Below, piece by piece: positions 40,550 to 55,399 of a DNA stretch of 64,000 nucleotides; the first letter of the stretch is position 1, and every line of letters begins with the position of its first letter. This DNA is from Apteryx mantelli. Its lineage: Eukaryota; Chordata; Aves; Apterygiformes; Apterygidae. The position numbers and the translations under genes are program-made. The stretch spans positions 47,490,501 to 47,554,500 of the forward strand of contig NC_089980.1 of assembly GCF_036417845.1 (NCBI RefSeq), given 5' to 3'. A model generated the notes under the pieces. It worked only from the letters and a program-made list of their open reading frames with translations, did not search any database and was not told the origin of the DNA.

Positions 40550-42717
40550 TATTTCAGAGAAGTTTATTTTAAGTCCTGCCTTAGAGTAGCTTCTGCTCGC
40601 ACAGGTGTGGAGTACAGGGAATAAGTGGAGAGGTCTTCTTCAGCATTATTTCATACCTTTTGTGCCTCAGTCCTACAGAAGAGTTTGTGCAGGGACATTC
40701 ATGTCTTGCAGAAGTGAAAACAGATTTATTAAAATCCTTCTGGACGTTAACCTCTTAGCCTCCTGTTGTTCAGCAGCCCCTTCCCAAAAGAGGGTAGGAG
40801 GGGAAGCAAAGAGGGGGCAGATACCTGGAGACTGTGCAACATCCATGCACCTCCAGAGCCCACAGTCCAGGCTCCACACCACCAACAACTTCTGCCTGTT
40901 TTGGGGATGCTAAGTGCTCTGGGGACACAGCTATCCCTCAGCAGGGCAACGCGTACCCACTCACGTCAACTGGCCTGCAGTGTGGGACAAAATGGCGTTA
41001 CTGAACAATAATGAACAAAGCAGACATCCTCCCTCAGACAGAAAACGTTCTTTGAATGAACTTTCTCTGAAGGCAGGATATTGTTTCTTAGCATTGATTA
41101 ACTTAGCATTGATTAACTTTCCTGTCACTAATGACAAACACTATGACTTCTGTGAATAGAATCTGAACCCTCTGAGGAAAGAGGATTCGTTTTAGATCTA
41201 GTTTTTCTGTGAAAATGTGCACCTAATAGATGTGATGCAATTCTGCAAGAAAATGGTATAAGTAATTAAGAATAGTCAGTTACACAAGCATAATATTTAC
41301 TTGGAAATGAAAAAACTTTTTCTATCAAAAATATTTTCAAAGGTGTCAAACAGAGAAATAGGATTAATAATAACAAGAGCTAGCACAGCCATCACAAACT
41401 GAGTTTCTACAGCCTATTGCTTTGTGTACTCAGGTACACCAGTAGAAAGTCAATGTGACAGTTCAGAGGAGTGTATCAAATCCAAACAGTTATTTTTTAT
41501 ATACATTTTGCATGCAAAGCAGGTAAGTGACTATGAACAGTACCAAATTCCTACTTTTTCAATGTCAACTATGTGTTTACATTAAATGGTTTAATCTGAT
41601 AGCAGCTTGGCAATTCTATTACATTTTTTTCAGTGTTGGCTCTTATCTGCATAGTCTTATGGAAGAAGATGAGAGGTCACAGAGATCAATTTCAGAGACA
41701 CCCATTTTCCCACTGAAGTGTTGAAGGTTTATGCAGCCCCCACATGTGTCCCATCTGCCTGTTTCCATTTCTTCCCCATCTCAGTATGTCATATGGGCTT
41801 CTCTAGAGAGGTCATTCTTTACATCCATATTCTTCCCCATCTGGCTCAGCTAACATTTTTCCTTCCATTTGCAGAGGTTTTGTACAGGAACCTGAGTCTC
41901 TTCAGACTTTTTATCACACTCTTCATCCCTTGCCCTAGCTTTGAAATTTCTCACACAATCTAATTGGTCTGACAAAATGCTCTCAGGGTTTTTTTCCAAC
42001 CAGAGCACATTTTCATTCTCATCTGTCTTGTACATTTTTTCCTAAGAGATGAATAACAGCTATAGGGATAAAAATCTTTAGGTCTAATGATATTTCTTTT
42101 TATTTTGGGGGGGAAACATCTCTCAAGAGTAGGATTTGTTGAAAACATGTCAAGTTTTTGTCTTAACCCTGTTGGGTTTTGCCTCATGCTGATTTCCTCT
42201 GCCAAACAGTCACAATACTGATGAAAACACTCTGTGTCAGCACCTGTAACGCATTGTTCGTGGGTGGGTCTGATCGATAAAGTCACAGAGTCTCCTTTTT
42301 TCAACAGAGCAGCCATCCTATGCAGCTGAATAGCTAACGCAGAGGTGAATTTCCTGGATACTGCTTGCATTTTTCAAAGTAGAGTATGAATGCATGTGCC
42401 TGAGGGACTTTCTAGCTTGCTGAGTCTTCTGGGGGTGAGGGAGCTTCAGCTTGCTTGACAGAGTTTGAAATAGTCTAGAAAGAAGTTACCTATCCAGAGG
42501 GCTGTTTTCTTATTACTTTTTTTTTTTTTTTCATCTGCATAGATACTTGGAACACTGCTCCTTCACTGTGTTTGGGTGTCTTCACTCCTCTGCTCCTGAT
42601 ACGTTTCCTTCATGTCTTGAAAGCTTCAGGTTCTCCTTGCTTTACACACACTCTGGGTGCCACTGCTGCTCCCCGTTGGGCTGGTGCCTGATGGAGCTCT
42701 CTTGGCCCCCTCGCCAG

Positions 42718-42744
42718 TTGTTTTTGTTTTTGTTTTTGTTTTTT
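42718..42744 (+). repeat. (GTTTTT)n microsatellite
   Basis: Four copies of GTTTTT in a row, the last one extended by an extra T, 3' of a T15 run at 42,517-42,531. Confidence 0.9.
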
Positions 42745-44423
42745 AAGGATCTGGATATGGGAGTCCTTATGGCAAGGGTAGCTGGCTATGCTGGCTCACC
42801 ATGACACATCAAAGCACAGAGTATGTCACACAGTATGTTGTCAGTTATTAAAGATATGACTTTATAGTCAACAACTACAGGATACGTTAATTTAACTCTG
42901 CATTAGCCAATGCAAACCAGCACAGCTATGGTTAAGCAAAGTTTGGTGAGATCTTACATGTTACCATAGGGGAGTCATTTCCTGTGGTCTCTCCTGGGTC
43001 CTGGTGCTGTTCCTTGATGCAGACTGTCTGTCTCCTGTTCCCTTCTCTGCATGCCACTACCCCACCTTTCTCCCTTTACAGGGTGCTCCATGCTATGCAG
43101 AACTAATTTCTTCCATTCAATCGGGGGCTTTAGCACTGAAACTCCATGCAGTTTACCCTCACCTCGCATTTCCTCCTATTTGTTGCAGACCAAAAATCTA
43201 GTTTACATCATCATTTACTTTGATGCAAATAACACATCCTCTGTTACAAAGTTAGTGTCTTCTTATTTCTTTGCTTGCTGTCTTATCAGGCTGGGTTGTT
43301 TTGTGGGCCTAGGATGATAATGGAGCTAGTTTATATTTTTCAATTTATTTTAAATATTCCATAAAAAATGTTGAGATTCTTAAAACATGTTGATAAAAGG
43401 TTTTAAATGATGTATTTGCTATTTTAAAAAGCTAATTCTTTCACTATAGCAATATAGTTTTTTTCTACCACAATGCTTATCCTTCTCATCTGTACATTCT
43501 TTCAATCAAATAGCCACAGCTCTGTTTGGGGTGAAAATAGGAACTAAGGATTTTTCCTGTGTAGTAGATTACCTGCTGAAAAGATCTACAGTTTCTCTCC
43601 ATAAAGTATTGCTTGATGAAATCTAAGTGTGAGTTTTAGCTCATATTTAGTCAGTTACAAAATACCTGGTCTCTATTAGTGATTTATCTTTCTCAGTGAT
43701 AGGATTCTAATACTGTTCTCCTATGCCACTTTTTTCCTGCGACTATAGATGTTTTGTCATTAACAGTAAACAAACCATGTATAAGTGATGTTACCTATGT
43801 TTCTTGCACAGTCTTCAAGGATTTCCAGTGCTATAAACAAAGTACAGTTCAGTGATTTCCAGGTAGTTCTTTATTTGGAATGAATGAGTAAAAGTTTGCT
43901 CAACAAGACATTCTTTTGTATTTTGTTGTTCTGTCACAGGAGGATACAAGTTAGCATCCAGACACCCAGCCACATGGTTTAATAACACCATTTTCTGTTT
44001 TAGCATAAAAAAGCTTTATATCTTTTTTTCACCAGATATGAAGTTGTCAGTTCTGGCCCCTATCTGATTAAAGATGAAATGAGAAGTTCACTCTCTTTCC
44101 ACTGAGAGTGACTAAGCCTCCCTGTATCCCAATTTTAATTAGAGCTGGATGAATTCTTCAAACTAAATAAACTTGCAAATGCATTTAAAAACTTAGTGCT
44201 GAATTGTTTTTTTCCTTGTGAAAAGGTGAGAGTCTAAGAGTTGTTGCAAACCCCTTTTCTCCCATCTGTCCATGAAATATTCTTGAATCTTTTAAAGTAT
44301 ATGGAAAATTAGAAGACAATGGCTATACCTTCCTCTCTTTCAAAACTCATAGGCATGCGGGATAGAGAAATGTTAGTACTGAATACTGCTTTTCCACATA
44401 CAGGATATTCCCTTTTTTCTTAA

Positions 44424-44466
44424 AAAAAATAAAAAATAAAAATAAAAGGAGAGAGAGAGAGAGAGA
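44424..44466 (+). repeat. A-rich tract followed by (GA)n
   Basis: An AAAAATAAAA-type A-rich stretch runs directly into about nine GA dinucleotides, an A-rich simple repeat plus microsatellite. Confidence 0.9.
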
Positions 44467-46211
44467 TTTGTTCTTAGAAATCAGGAAATAACTACAGATG
44501 CAACTCTAATTTTGCACCTAATAGAATTTTAATGTCAAAGTTAATAACATAATTATTTACCTTTACTTAACTTAACCTAATTAAAAGTAATATATTTGAC
44601 ATAATTATGTGCCCAAAATATTTCTAAGCCTCAGATCAAAATGAACTAAAATGAAGAAAGGCTTTCTGCTTCTATTGGAGGAGAAAAGGACAATATATAG
44701 TCTGGCAAGCATAATAATGCATTATAATTTCATTCTTTTACAATTCTAGTACAAATAGAGCTTTCAGTTGTATCATTTTGCACTTCTTTGTGTTCTGTTT
44801 TTGTAAGAGACAGAAAATGGTTCGCATTAATGTATTAATAGGAAAGTGGAAGGGTAATGAGAAAGAAGCTTTAAATGAAAAACCTAGACAAAATATGTTA
44901 TCTTGTCCTTGAAAGACTGTGGAAAGTAAGAAGGATTGTATCATGTATTTCAGGTGTAGCCACCAGATGTATCAGTTTGCAGTCATCTATCATCCTAATG
45001 CCATGATGACTAGTCTGACTGTGTGGACATTGTTCCTTTTCCTTTTGCTCCCTGGGCTCTGTGTCCTGTCCCTGTCTGTGTCCTGACAGCCCAGGAACTG
45101 CATATTTCAGTCCACAGAGGCAGTAAAGAATTTGCAGTGAAAGAAGCAGTCAAAGTGGGAAACTTGCAAAATGTCTTTTTGTTCACTTACAAAAATGAGG
45201 TTGTTTGCATAGACCTCATTATCTCTCTGTTTCTGGCAATCATAACCCCAAATTTAGAAAGGAGTTCCCAAGAGAGCAGGAAACAAGCCTTCCTGGCTTT
45301 TGTTTCCCAGCCCCACAGCTCCAGGAGACATGTGGAGCTGGCTTCAGAGAATGGAAGTGCTGGTATCTGGATGACATAAATTCACTGCAGACCAAGCTTT
45401 GGCAAAGCTGGCTTTCATATCCCGCTGGAGCCAGGCTTCTGCTGCAGTGATGAGAGTCCCTCCGGAGAGGCGGTGCCCTGAGTTTTCAGCTCTCACCTCC
45501 ACCAGAGAGCATCTGGGAATACAGAAATCCCCTTCCTCTCTCCCTCCCTCCTGCTCTCCTTCCCTCCCTCACAGGTCCTGATTTTGGGGCGATCGTTGGC
45601 CTTTATGATCCTAAAACAAGGGCGGGCTGCCCAAGGGAAGAGGGGAGAGGCTGGACAGAAAATGGGCAAGATCTAAAACCTTATTTTATCAGAAGATTCA
45701 TCACAATCAACGTATTTTGGCATGTTTTGGGCAAACTGGCCTTTGAAATGAAAAATTTCCAGCTGTTCTTTTTTTCCAAACTGTTCTAATTTGCAGCACT
45801 GGGTTTTAAAAGGAGAATTCAGATGGAAATTCCCCCAAATTAGGTGCCCGACAAGACCTCTTGGTGACTTAACTCCTTGTAACTTAACCGAGTGCAAGTC
45901 ATTCAGGCACGTCTTCTCTCAGCATCAGCAACAATATAACAGTAATGGCAAGTGGAAAATTGTCAGCCCTGTGGATATGTTTATATTCTGAAAAAAAAAA
46001 GGATACTTTTTAAAGGTTTTCTGTATCTGCAGGATTGTATTTATCTGATCATTTGGGAAAAGAGCAAACCACTGTTGACATTCATCCACACAGAAAAGTT
46101 TCTGTTTTATACACCACTGCACCCATTATAGCTCAAGCAAAGTTCATGCTCTCAAAGCCACCCTTCTTCTTAATTCAGTTGGCAAAGTCTATTTTTTTTT
46201 GCTCTTCTGTC

Positions 46212-46229
46212 TTTTTTTTTTTTTTTTTT
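46212..46229 (+). repeat. Poly-T tract (18 T)
   Basis: An uninterrupted run of 18 T after CTCTTCTGTC. It could mark the reverse-orientation tail of an unidentified retroposed sequence, but nothing upstream or downstream supports that. Confidence 0.85.
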
Positions 46230-49200
46230 AATAGAGCTCAGAATTAGTGTAGTGATCATGAACCTTACTGAATTTGGCTACAGGCATGAATTGAAATAAT
46301 AGTTTTGCTCTTTTCCTTGCTCAGGGGAGGAAAAAAAAAGAAAAAAAGATGTAGAGAAGGGAAAGATGAAATGGAAGAGCTAAAGTGGGTGAATCTGCCA
46401 AAATAATCATAAGAAATCAGGTATTTGCAAGACCAGTTCTTTTCCCTTAGTATGAGCTATGTCATCTTAAGCAACAACTCACTGCTAGATCACTTACTAG
46501 TCTAATCATGAAGAAATAGTAGATTATATTTTCAAAAGTAACCAGTAGCTGCTATATTGGCTTTAAAATGTGGCCTTGGTTTTCAAAAAGCAGCACGTTG
46601 AGACTTCCAAAATTTTGCCAGTCTCTTTGGAAAGTATTTTCTACTGTTAAGTATCTTTTTCCTTTATAGTGTTTTTCTTATTTTTTTGTTAGTGTATAAT
46701 TTATTTAAGGTCAATCAGAACAATAACAATATGAACGGAAAGGTTCTGAATGGAGTGATTTATGAGGAAAAATTAAGGCACAAAATAGGCAGAGCTTGCT
46801 TAAATAATTTTGTAATAGCTGTCAAGTGCAAAAATTGTGTAAAAAGCAAAGGAAAGAGGAGAATTGCTCAATATACTGTAGCAAGTCACAAAATGAGATT
46901 CAGCAAAGGATAACTTAAAACTAAATTTTGCGGAAATTATCTTAATAATGAAAATTGATTAGACTGAGAAATAGTGTCCTAGTAGAAGTAAGAGGAACCC
47001 TGAGAAAGGCCTGGAGAACTTTCTGCAGAGACTAGTTCTTCATTGCTGGTGTGATAGACAAGATTAGCCAGTAGCAATTTTTTTTTCTCTTGATAGGTTT
47101 TGTTACCCTGCTTCCTGTGAGCTTTTGATATATGAATTGATGTTTCTTAGAATGTGCCATTTGAAAGGATTCTAATGTATCACCATCCTGCCTTTAACAT
47201 CTGTGCAGGTGTTTTCCACCTGACCAATTACACCTGAAGTTAATTTTCTAATCAAAAGATACTGAGCTGGTGTCTGCTATCTGGATCAGCAGAGACAATT
47301 GTACCTGGGGGGAGGATTTCTCAGGGCAACCCTGAAGGGGTCTTTAACTCACAATCCCAGATCCATGGGATGCCAGTCATGGGGAACATAGCAAACTGCC
47401 ACGTGTCAGGCAGTGCCTAGGACACCGGCACTGTCCCCTGTGGCTGCCCACTAGAAACAGGCTGTCCAAGCACCTCGGGAGCAATGAGGCATGACTTGTC
47501 CCTGAAGAAAGTCAATTAGAAAGTCAACTAGATTGCTGCATTAAATACTTCCCTTTTCCCATGGGACAACTTTATAACAGAACAACTCCTCCTCGAGAGG
47601 ACTTTCTGCTACTGGGCTGATGGGGCATTTCACTACTTGCCGTGACACTCCCAGGTAAATATGGAAACCCACAGCTCATCCCAAGTCCTCTAAGCAAGGA
47701 GAGGATACAAGCTAGTTATGTTAAAAAAAACTAGCTGAAAATGACAGATACATAATTCCAGTAAAAATACAAACAAGTGGAGTCATTATTGCTCAAAATA
47801 GAAAGAGCAAAGGTGTACTTTGCTAAATATCAGATTTGACTGGAGGAAGAAAAGAATAGAGTAGATAATATGTCCCTAAAAGGAAAGCAAAAGAGGCCAA
47901 GTATGACTTTTTAATATAAGATTAAATCTATCGTGATATAAGAAGGGGCAAATTCAGCAGAAAAAATGGAATTATGGTTAGCTACATGTTTTCTACTCAC
48001 AAAATGAAAAACTGAAGGCCTGAATAAAATTGTTTTGAGACTGAAAGATTTTCATTTCTTTAAACAAGCTTTGCACTAGCTTTTTATAGCACCAAATAAA
48101 AACAGAGATATTGTGGATATATAATTATGTCTCCTTGGTTAAGGCTTCTACCAACGTCATTGCTTCAGGTAACCTTTAACTTTGGGTCATTCAGCCTGAA
48201 TATTCCTAGAATTATTTTGGAGGCAACACTTTTTTTTCTAATCCTTTTTAAGAACATAGTTATTTTTGAGTTATGACTTTTAAAAAGTAATCCTAGTTGT
48301 GCCACATCCATAATCTCCCTAGAGCCATGTTTACAGCTGGGCATTCACTGAAGGCTTGATTTTAAACTACTCCAATACTGTAACGCTAGTCCTTGAAAAG
48401 CAAGTATTTTAATGAGGACTTTCCCAAGACAAGTCTTTGATAAAACTTTTTTACTTAGGTAAAATTGTTCAGTAACATTTTTAAAATTAAAAAAAAATAT
48501 GCAAAAATAATTTTTCCTTTTTTTGTTGTTTTCTTAACATTGTCAGTTTGAAAAGAGTAGCTTATTGTGGGAAGTACTTTCTCCTCACATTTTTCAGAGA
48601 GTTGAATTGACTAGAAAAAAATCCTATTGCTTGTTATTACTTATTCTCAATTTTAAGAATGGGATTATTTGATCCTTTTAAAAGTTACTTCCTTCAAGGT
48701 GAAAGCAGAAAAAATTGAAAAGGAAGAAATTTTTATAGGATAAGAAAAAGGAGATTGAACTTGCATTTTATCCCACAAGTTTTTTAAGGGCAAGAAAAAA
48801 AAAGAGAACAAAGAGGGTTTCTGATAATAATTATGTTTTTATCTAAAATTTTAATATATCTTTTCTGTGTAAAAGCTACTTTCAAACACCAGACAAAACA
48901 CTCCTTACAGAAAGGTAATATTTTTGTAACATTAAATGTAAAAGAAGAAAAAATGAGACTGAACTCTCTTCTGTAATTCAACAAGCTAAAATACTAAAAA
49001 GATTTCTTTCTCAACATGTAAAGCTCTAGGCTCATTTTACCAGCTTGAAAAGGATAAGATTCAAAGCTAATTTTCAAAAACAAAACCAAAAATATTTGAA
49101 ATCCTTTATTAATACTCCACACCTAAAGCAGTATTTGCAGATGCAGATGAAGTCCCCTGGGTCCCTGAGGAGCCCAGCTAGGACAGGGAGCAAGGAATGA

Positions 49201-52200
49201 AGCCTCTCTTTGTGACTCCTCTCACTGCTGCTTTCGCCTTCGAAATACGTCTTCAATACATCTTTGTACGTGGCACAACTGGCTGTTGTGCTCAGTTTGA
49301 TCTCTTTATTTCAGAGGTTAGCTCAGGAGCAGAGGGAAGTGCAGCATTTATGCATGTTTGCTTTCACAGATGAGAAATGAAGGTCAAACTCCAGTGACCT
49401 CGTGTTTGTGCGAGCCCAGATCAGAGCAGGGCTGCTCCCACAACCACACGGCATTACGTTTGCTTACTGCCTCTACCCTCCCCACATTTACTCCATCCTT
49501 GAAAGACCGGCCAACATCTGGTAGGAGTGGGGGGAAAACAGATTGATTTTAACTGAATCCTTTAGTGGAACGTAATGTTGGACCCTTTTGTCACTTGCTT
49601 GATGTTCCTTTTTTGGTATATGTATCATCTCTGTTTGAGGTGTGCTTTGCAGTGCTGCCTTCAATCCCATCCATCCATCCTGATTTGAACATTACAGAGG
49701 CAATGGCACCTATTACTGAGGCTCCTTGACACTTTCCATTCTATAAGTCTGCTTTCTGTTGCTTATAACTTCACAAAATTCACCCATTTAGGCTGAAGTT
49801 TCCATGCCTGGTATCTACCTCAGGCTGTGTTTTGTTTTTTTAAATGTTTCAGAGAAAATAATGCGGCTGTTTAGAAGAATACATTTAAGGAAAAAGTACA
49901 TCACTGTACACATTGCAGGGCAGAAAAAAAAAACCCACCAAAACAAACCCTTCTTATAACTACTTTGTTGAAGTTATGTTTTGTCCACACTGAAAAAAAA
50001 CAAACAAATGAAACCCACACACATGCAAAAACAGGCCACACTTGTAACTATTCTGTTGAAGTTAAAGCATTGCTGTATTTCGGAGAAAGTGTCAGACACG
50101 CTTGTCTTTCCATATTTCATGGGGAGGCTCCTCAATGGACAAATCACATGTCTTGCTTTTGAATGAAAAAGTCTCACTATGCCCCATCCACTAGATTTCA
50201 GCGGCTGCGCACATCCCATCAGCAAAACGAGTGAGGTGGCCACAGAAGGGTGGCAGGGATGTGTTTCCGTCATGATTGCCTCTCCCAGAGGGAATGAGAT
50301 CCCAGCAGGCACCCAGCGGGAGCCACACTACTGGCCTGCCCACACCGCCATGGACCTGAGCACCCCTGCCTTCGGCTGGGGGGACACAAAACTAAGAGGA
50401 ACAAAATTTGGCATTGCAAAGGCAAATACTCAAAAATTGTGTGCGGTCCTAGAGAAGGCAGCTTGTACATGCTTAATGTAGATCTTTGAGGCATATCAGT
50501 CCTTTGATGTAAGCAATATTACATCCAAGAACAACATTACAAAGTCCATTCACTTCCCCCAGGGCTCTGGTGAGATCACCAACCCCAGGATCTCTAAGGA
50601 AAGGATAATGCTAAAGAACAATGAATTCTTACCTGAACACATAGAGTGCAATTTAACATTTTGCAGCAGCTTCAACTGACAGGCTGAAAAATCCTACTTC
50701 GCATGCCTTGGTGGAGCAGTAAGTGACAGAAAGGGAAGATGCTGCAGCCACTACTTCCCTGCACAGCAGTACAGAGACCTAGTCCCAGCTCTTTTCTCTC
50801 CAGCAATGCGCAGGAGGGGACTCAGACTGCATTGCACTAATTAAAGACCTGGACCACAGCAGTATTTCAGGCTTTGGGGATTCCTTCATCACACGGATCA
50901 TTCGTTGCCGAGTTGCCTAGGTTGTTGCTTCTCTTCACCTCGTTTGCTGTCAGGTTTTCAGACTCCTTGATTCAAATCTTCAACTGGTGTAAATTGGTAC
51001 AGCTCCCTAGGGACTTAGTTTTTAAAGATGAAAGAAAAATGCTATTTTAAAACACTGCTTTGTCAGTCTGACTGTGAAAAGATGAACAAAAATGGCTGCT
51101 CCTTGCTGTATGCAACTGATTGCCTTAGTAATAAAGTCACAGTCAAGTGGAAGGGACCCTGTACAGGACAACTACTATCATTAGAGAAGCATAAGGATAA
51201 CCTTGACAGAAAGGTTCATGGCAATTAGATCAAAAGTGGGCATTGAAAGTACAATTAATGTGCTCTTTTGCAGGTCTTCAATTATGATTGCACAAGCATA
51301 ACTCTGGCGTTTTAAAATTGAGCTTGCTCAATAAATTCGCTTTGCTCATGACATGAATAATCTGATCAGATAAAGCTACTGCAACTTAGTGCAGCAGGAA
51401 ACACAATATGGATGGGTTAACTCAATACCTATGGTTATCTTAAATGGGAATCCCTTTTCCTTGTTCTGTTGCAGCCATAGTCCTTACCAGTACTGTAACA
51501 GCATGTTTCCCTCTGTTACTCATGAAAACACTCTGAATAACCTTTTTGCAAAAGAAAAAAAAAGTAAGATTTTACAGTTTCTGTTAGAATCATTTGCATA
51601 TTTATATTATTTGAAGGCACAGTTACTAATATATTTTCCTCTATTGTAACTTTTGTTGTTTGCTATATATATTTTACATATGCTTGCAGTCAGGGCTATT
51701 ATTGATAGATATACAAATACGCTTAGAAAATGAGGAAGGATAGATGATCCATTACATTGTAATTTAGCATAGGAAAAGAAAACGTTGTCTGTGATCTGGT
51801 GTGTTGCAGATTTACCAGATTCCTATTCAGAAATATTCTGGGAAGGTTACATTCCATGTTAAATATATAGTCCAAAAGGATGTCCTTACAGAGATTTGGT
51901 CTACCACTTTAAAGAGATGTGAGCCTCAGACTTCTCTCCTTCTTCCCCACATTTAGCTGTTCATAGATTTGCACAATCAGAATTGTTGGGTGCTTGTGCT
52001 TCTTTCTGTCTTCTCTAGTGAGGGCTCCAGTTCTTTCAAACACTCATAAACACCTTTTGTTATTAAAAGTGGTGGGGTTTTATCCCCAGCTGAAGTCCTG
52101 AACTAAAACAGCACCCATAGCACACTCTGAAACCATCTCCACCTGAGTTCTCCCCTACTCTCACTGCAGAGAAAATCCCTCCCTGGGAGGGTGCCTCATG

Positions 52201-55200
52201 GAGCCACCTGGATAGCTCATTTCCTAGCAGGTGCATGACTAACCAAGGAAAAGGTTTCAATGGGGAAGTGTTCCTGCCCTTTTCCAACCCAATGATGGGA
52301 AAGAGGAAAGTGCCGTCCACAACTTTGCTAATTTCCAAATAATGAGAAGGGATCCAATGGGGAAATGAAATGGGGTGGAGATGGAGAAGGATTTGTGTGT
52401 GCGTATGTGGGTGGGTGGAAGGAATATGACCGTTATCACCGTACTAACGCTCTTGGGAGGTACAGTGTTGCCTCTTGTTTTGTTAGGGGGGAAAAAAAAA
52501 AAAAAGCAGACTAACTGCAAAATCAGCACTTCCATGAAATGCTTTGTTTCTGACCTTAAGAAGAACCTCAAAGGTCACATGCACTCGCTTTTTAGAACAT
52601 GTGCCTAATGCACCATTGTGCTAGAGCAAGCAAATGGTGAGTATATGACCTACTTCAAAACTAAAAGCTCCCTTTTTTAATCTGAGTAGTGAATTTGATT
52701 TTCCTTTTCCTAATATCTCATTTTAATTAAGGAAAGAGAAACCAGCCAAAAAGAATAATTATATACAAATAATGCTGATGCAGTTACAAACACATAATAT
52801 GCTTCTATTCCCAGGATACCAGTGGAGAGCTTTTGCATCTCCTGGATGGAGCTGGAAAGGGATTAAACTGCTTAGTGCCAAAGCAATACAATCACGATTA
52901 CATGTTACATCAATTGTTCAGTTCTAAAATGTTTTAATGCATAATATTTATTCATTTATGCTAAATATGATGGCTAGGACACAAATTATCCTAGAAACAG
53001 GAAGTAGAATCCAAGATTTCCACTTGCTTCTGTGTGTCCTTCACAGTTGTTCTGTGTCTTCCCTGCTCTCCTTCTGGCTTAGTGAAGTTTATCTTTCTTG
53101 TCCCAGACACAAAAGGAAAGGAGACCATTCTCCCATCTTGCAGTATACCACATCTTGGAGGCTCAGAAGACCTAGACAGGTAGGTATGAGCCCTATAAGG
53201 GTCCCCCCATCCTGGGCACACACACTCACCAAGAGGCCCTTTCATCATCAGCAAAGATTTTTTATTCTTCCAAAAGAAGAGCTGTATTTTGCATGAAGTC
53301 TTGTCAGTGCGTGTTAGCTATGCTCTGAGCTTGCCAGCTAGATTGGCAAGGGATCCCCAGGGGCTTTGGTGAAGGACTGCCATTTCTTTACTGTTCCGGT
53401 TTAAATGTGCCAGCACCCTTCCGGTCTAGATTGAGACAGTTACAGGCACACAGAAAGGTGTAACTCCATGATTAGGTATCAGGTGGGCAGCACAGGGACA
53501 GAGCTTTTCAGGATTGCAGTTTTAAATTTAGAAATCCCGATCAGATGCAAGTCTCACTCTAGACATTTACACTCTTTTTTCCAGTGAAGGGAGACAGGCT
53601 ATCAAAGTGAATAGAAAGGCTCTTTTTCACATCAATGGATCCTGTATGAGCCAAAAGTACTGCAGGTCAATGAATCATTTAGCATTTGTGTGACTAATCC
53701 TTCCTGATACATAGTCCTAGGGACTTTTACTGAGTTATCACATGAGCAGGGTTCTGTGGGAAGCAAGTTATTTTTATATTAATCCTTTATATTATATACA
53801 TTTCACCAGGTCATATTCTGAACTCTGCTAATATTTGTGATGAGATGCTTACAGAGAGAGTTCCAAATAAAGAGTGTGAATAACTTGGCCAGGAACCTGC
53901 TGTCATTTTTTGTTTTTGTAAACTACCTGCCACTGAAGTGAAATACAAATCTCCTTTCTTTTAAAAGATGTAGGCTCCGAAATAACTTGTATGGGCATAA
54001 TAAGGCTCAATTTAAACTTACTCTTCTTTTGAAAAAGGCCAAAATCATAATCTATACTTAAGAGTACGAATTATATATTTTCTGTTTCTTGTGCCTCGAA
54101 TCATAGTATTCTTTTACTATGTCACATGTTGCAAGTTTGAACTTCTGACTAGAAGAGCTTTCTTCACAACAGACTGATCGAAATTAAAGTACGTTTATTT
54201 GATTCATAAATTCTCTTCTATCTTGTGCAGAATGAATCAACACATTGCTGCATGTCTTCCTAATAGAAAATCTTATGCTAGGCACCAAATAATAAAGGTG
54301 TACATCTGAGAAGGTATAGTCACCCTATCTCTTGGCATAATTAGAAAAGATATCAAAAAACTGTGTACATTTTTCCACTAAATAAAAACAGTATTTTCCA
54401 GTTATCCTATTTAACAAAATTTTTAACAAATAAAGTCTTGTCTAGGCAGCAGGTTTATTTTGTAAAAGAGCTATTTAAATAAGTAAAACTGTTGTGCATA
54501 TATCACATGTTAGTTAACCAATTCCCACATATGAAATGTATAAAATGAAGAATGTTATTCACGTACAGTGCCCGGAATATAATATTATAAAAGCATTCAT
54601 AAAAAATCTTAATTTGTTACGAAAAGTATTTCCAGGAACAAATTCCAGTAAAAAAATACCCCAAAAACTTTTTCAACAAAAATTTATCTCTGTTTTATTT
54701 AGAAAGATTAACTCCTACACATTCCAATTTATTGCGCTATCTTAACACACAGGAAAATATATCAACTATTGTAACTTTAGTAATCATGAAATTAGTTCTC
54801 CAAGGAGCAGATAACAACCTTAAAATATCATGCTTTCAAATTATCTTCACTTTCTGCTGTTATCCCAGAAATAATAATATCATATTAAACCTGTTTTTCA
54901 AGTACCCATTAAAATCATAATGTCAAGTGAGTCATTCTTCCAATATATCAGGAAGATTCTATTATTTTTATATGTAGAAATTATCATTATTTACGTATGT
55001 AACGCTATCACTAGTAGTTCAAGAAAAATGACTTAAGATGTGATGGTGATTTTAGATAGACTGATTAAGCACAGCATTATAGAAGAGTCAGTCAGTTAGT
55101 CAGAGCAATGTTCTTCAGATGATGAAAATCTTATTCTAATTATGTAGTATTTACAGCATGGAAAATAGATGGCATTGCTCATGGCTCTATACACAGTAAT

Positions 55201-55399
55201 TTCATGTTACAAATGGTTCGGTTTTATGAGTCAGGTGACAGCTTCTCAGCAGACCCTGATAGATCCCCTGAGAGGTACTGACGAAACTCCTATCATTTGT
55301 TCCCACTTCTAAAGATTACTAATTTGGGTAAGGTTACAATTGCCCCTTACTGTGATGAAGCTGTAGCTGCTGACGATGATACAGTCAGGGATAGAAATC

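Larger units (their letters stand above)
40550..55399. other. Intergenic DNA, no gene recognised
   Basis: Mostly AT-rich. It holds simple repeats at 42,517-42,531 (T15), 42,718-42,744 (GTTTTT)n, 44,424-44,466, 46,212-46,229 (T18) and 52,492-52,505 (A14). A 136-codon open frame on the minus strand (41,960-42,370) and one of about 118 codons on the plus strand (45,023-45,379) have no recognisable motif, and frames of that length are expected by chance here. GC-richer patches at 47,200-47,660 and 50,180-50,480 remain unassigned. Confidence 0.55.

Noticed and set aside
41087..41116. Exact 15-bp tandem duplication CTTAGCATTGATTAA
   Set aside because: Too short to separate from replication slippage; no further structure around it.
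41960..42370. 136-codon open frame on the minus strand
   Set aside because: No recognisable motif, and frames of this length are expected a few times by chance in 64 kb of six-frame AT-rich sequence.
45023..45379. 118-codon plus-strand frame
   Set aside because: Translation shows no family resemblance and the frame is not supported by splice sites or neighbours.
47200..47660. Possible second LTR (GC-richer block with TTTATAAC and CpG)
   Set aside because: No paired promoter elements at sensible spacing, no clear ends and no internal repeats.
49953..50068. Two similar 29-bp segments 87 bp apart (CTT.TAACTA..TGTTGAAGTTA)
   Set aside because: Real similarity but too short and isolated to call a repeat family.
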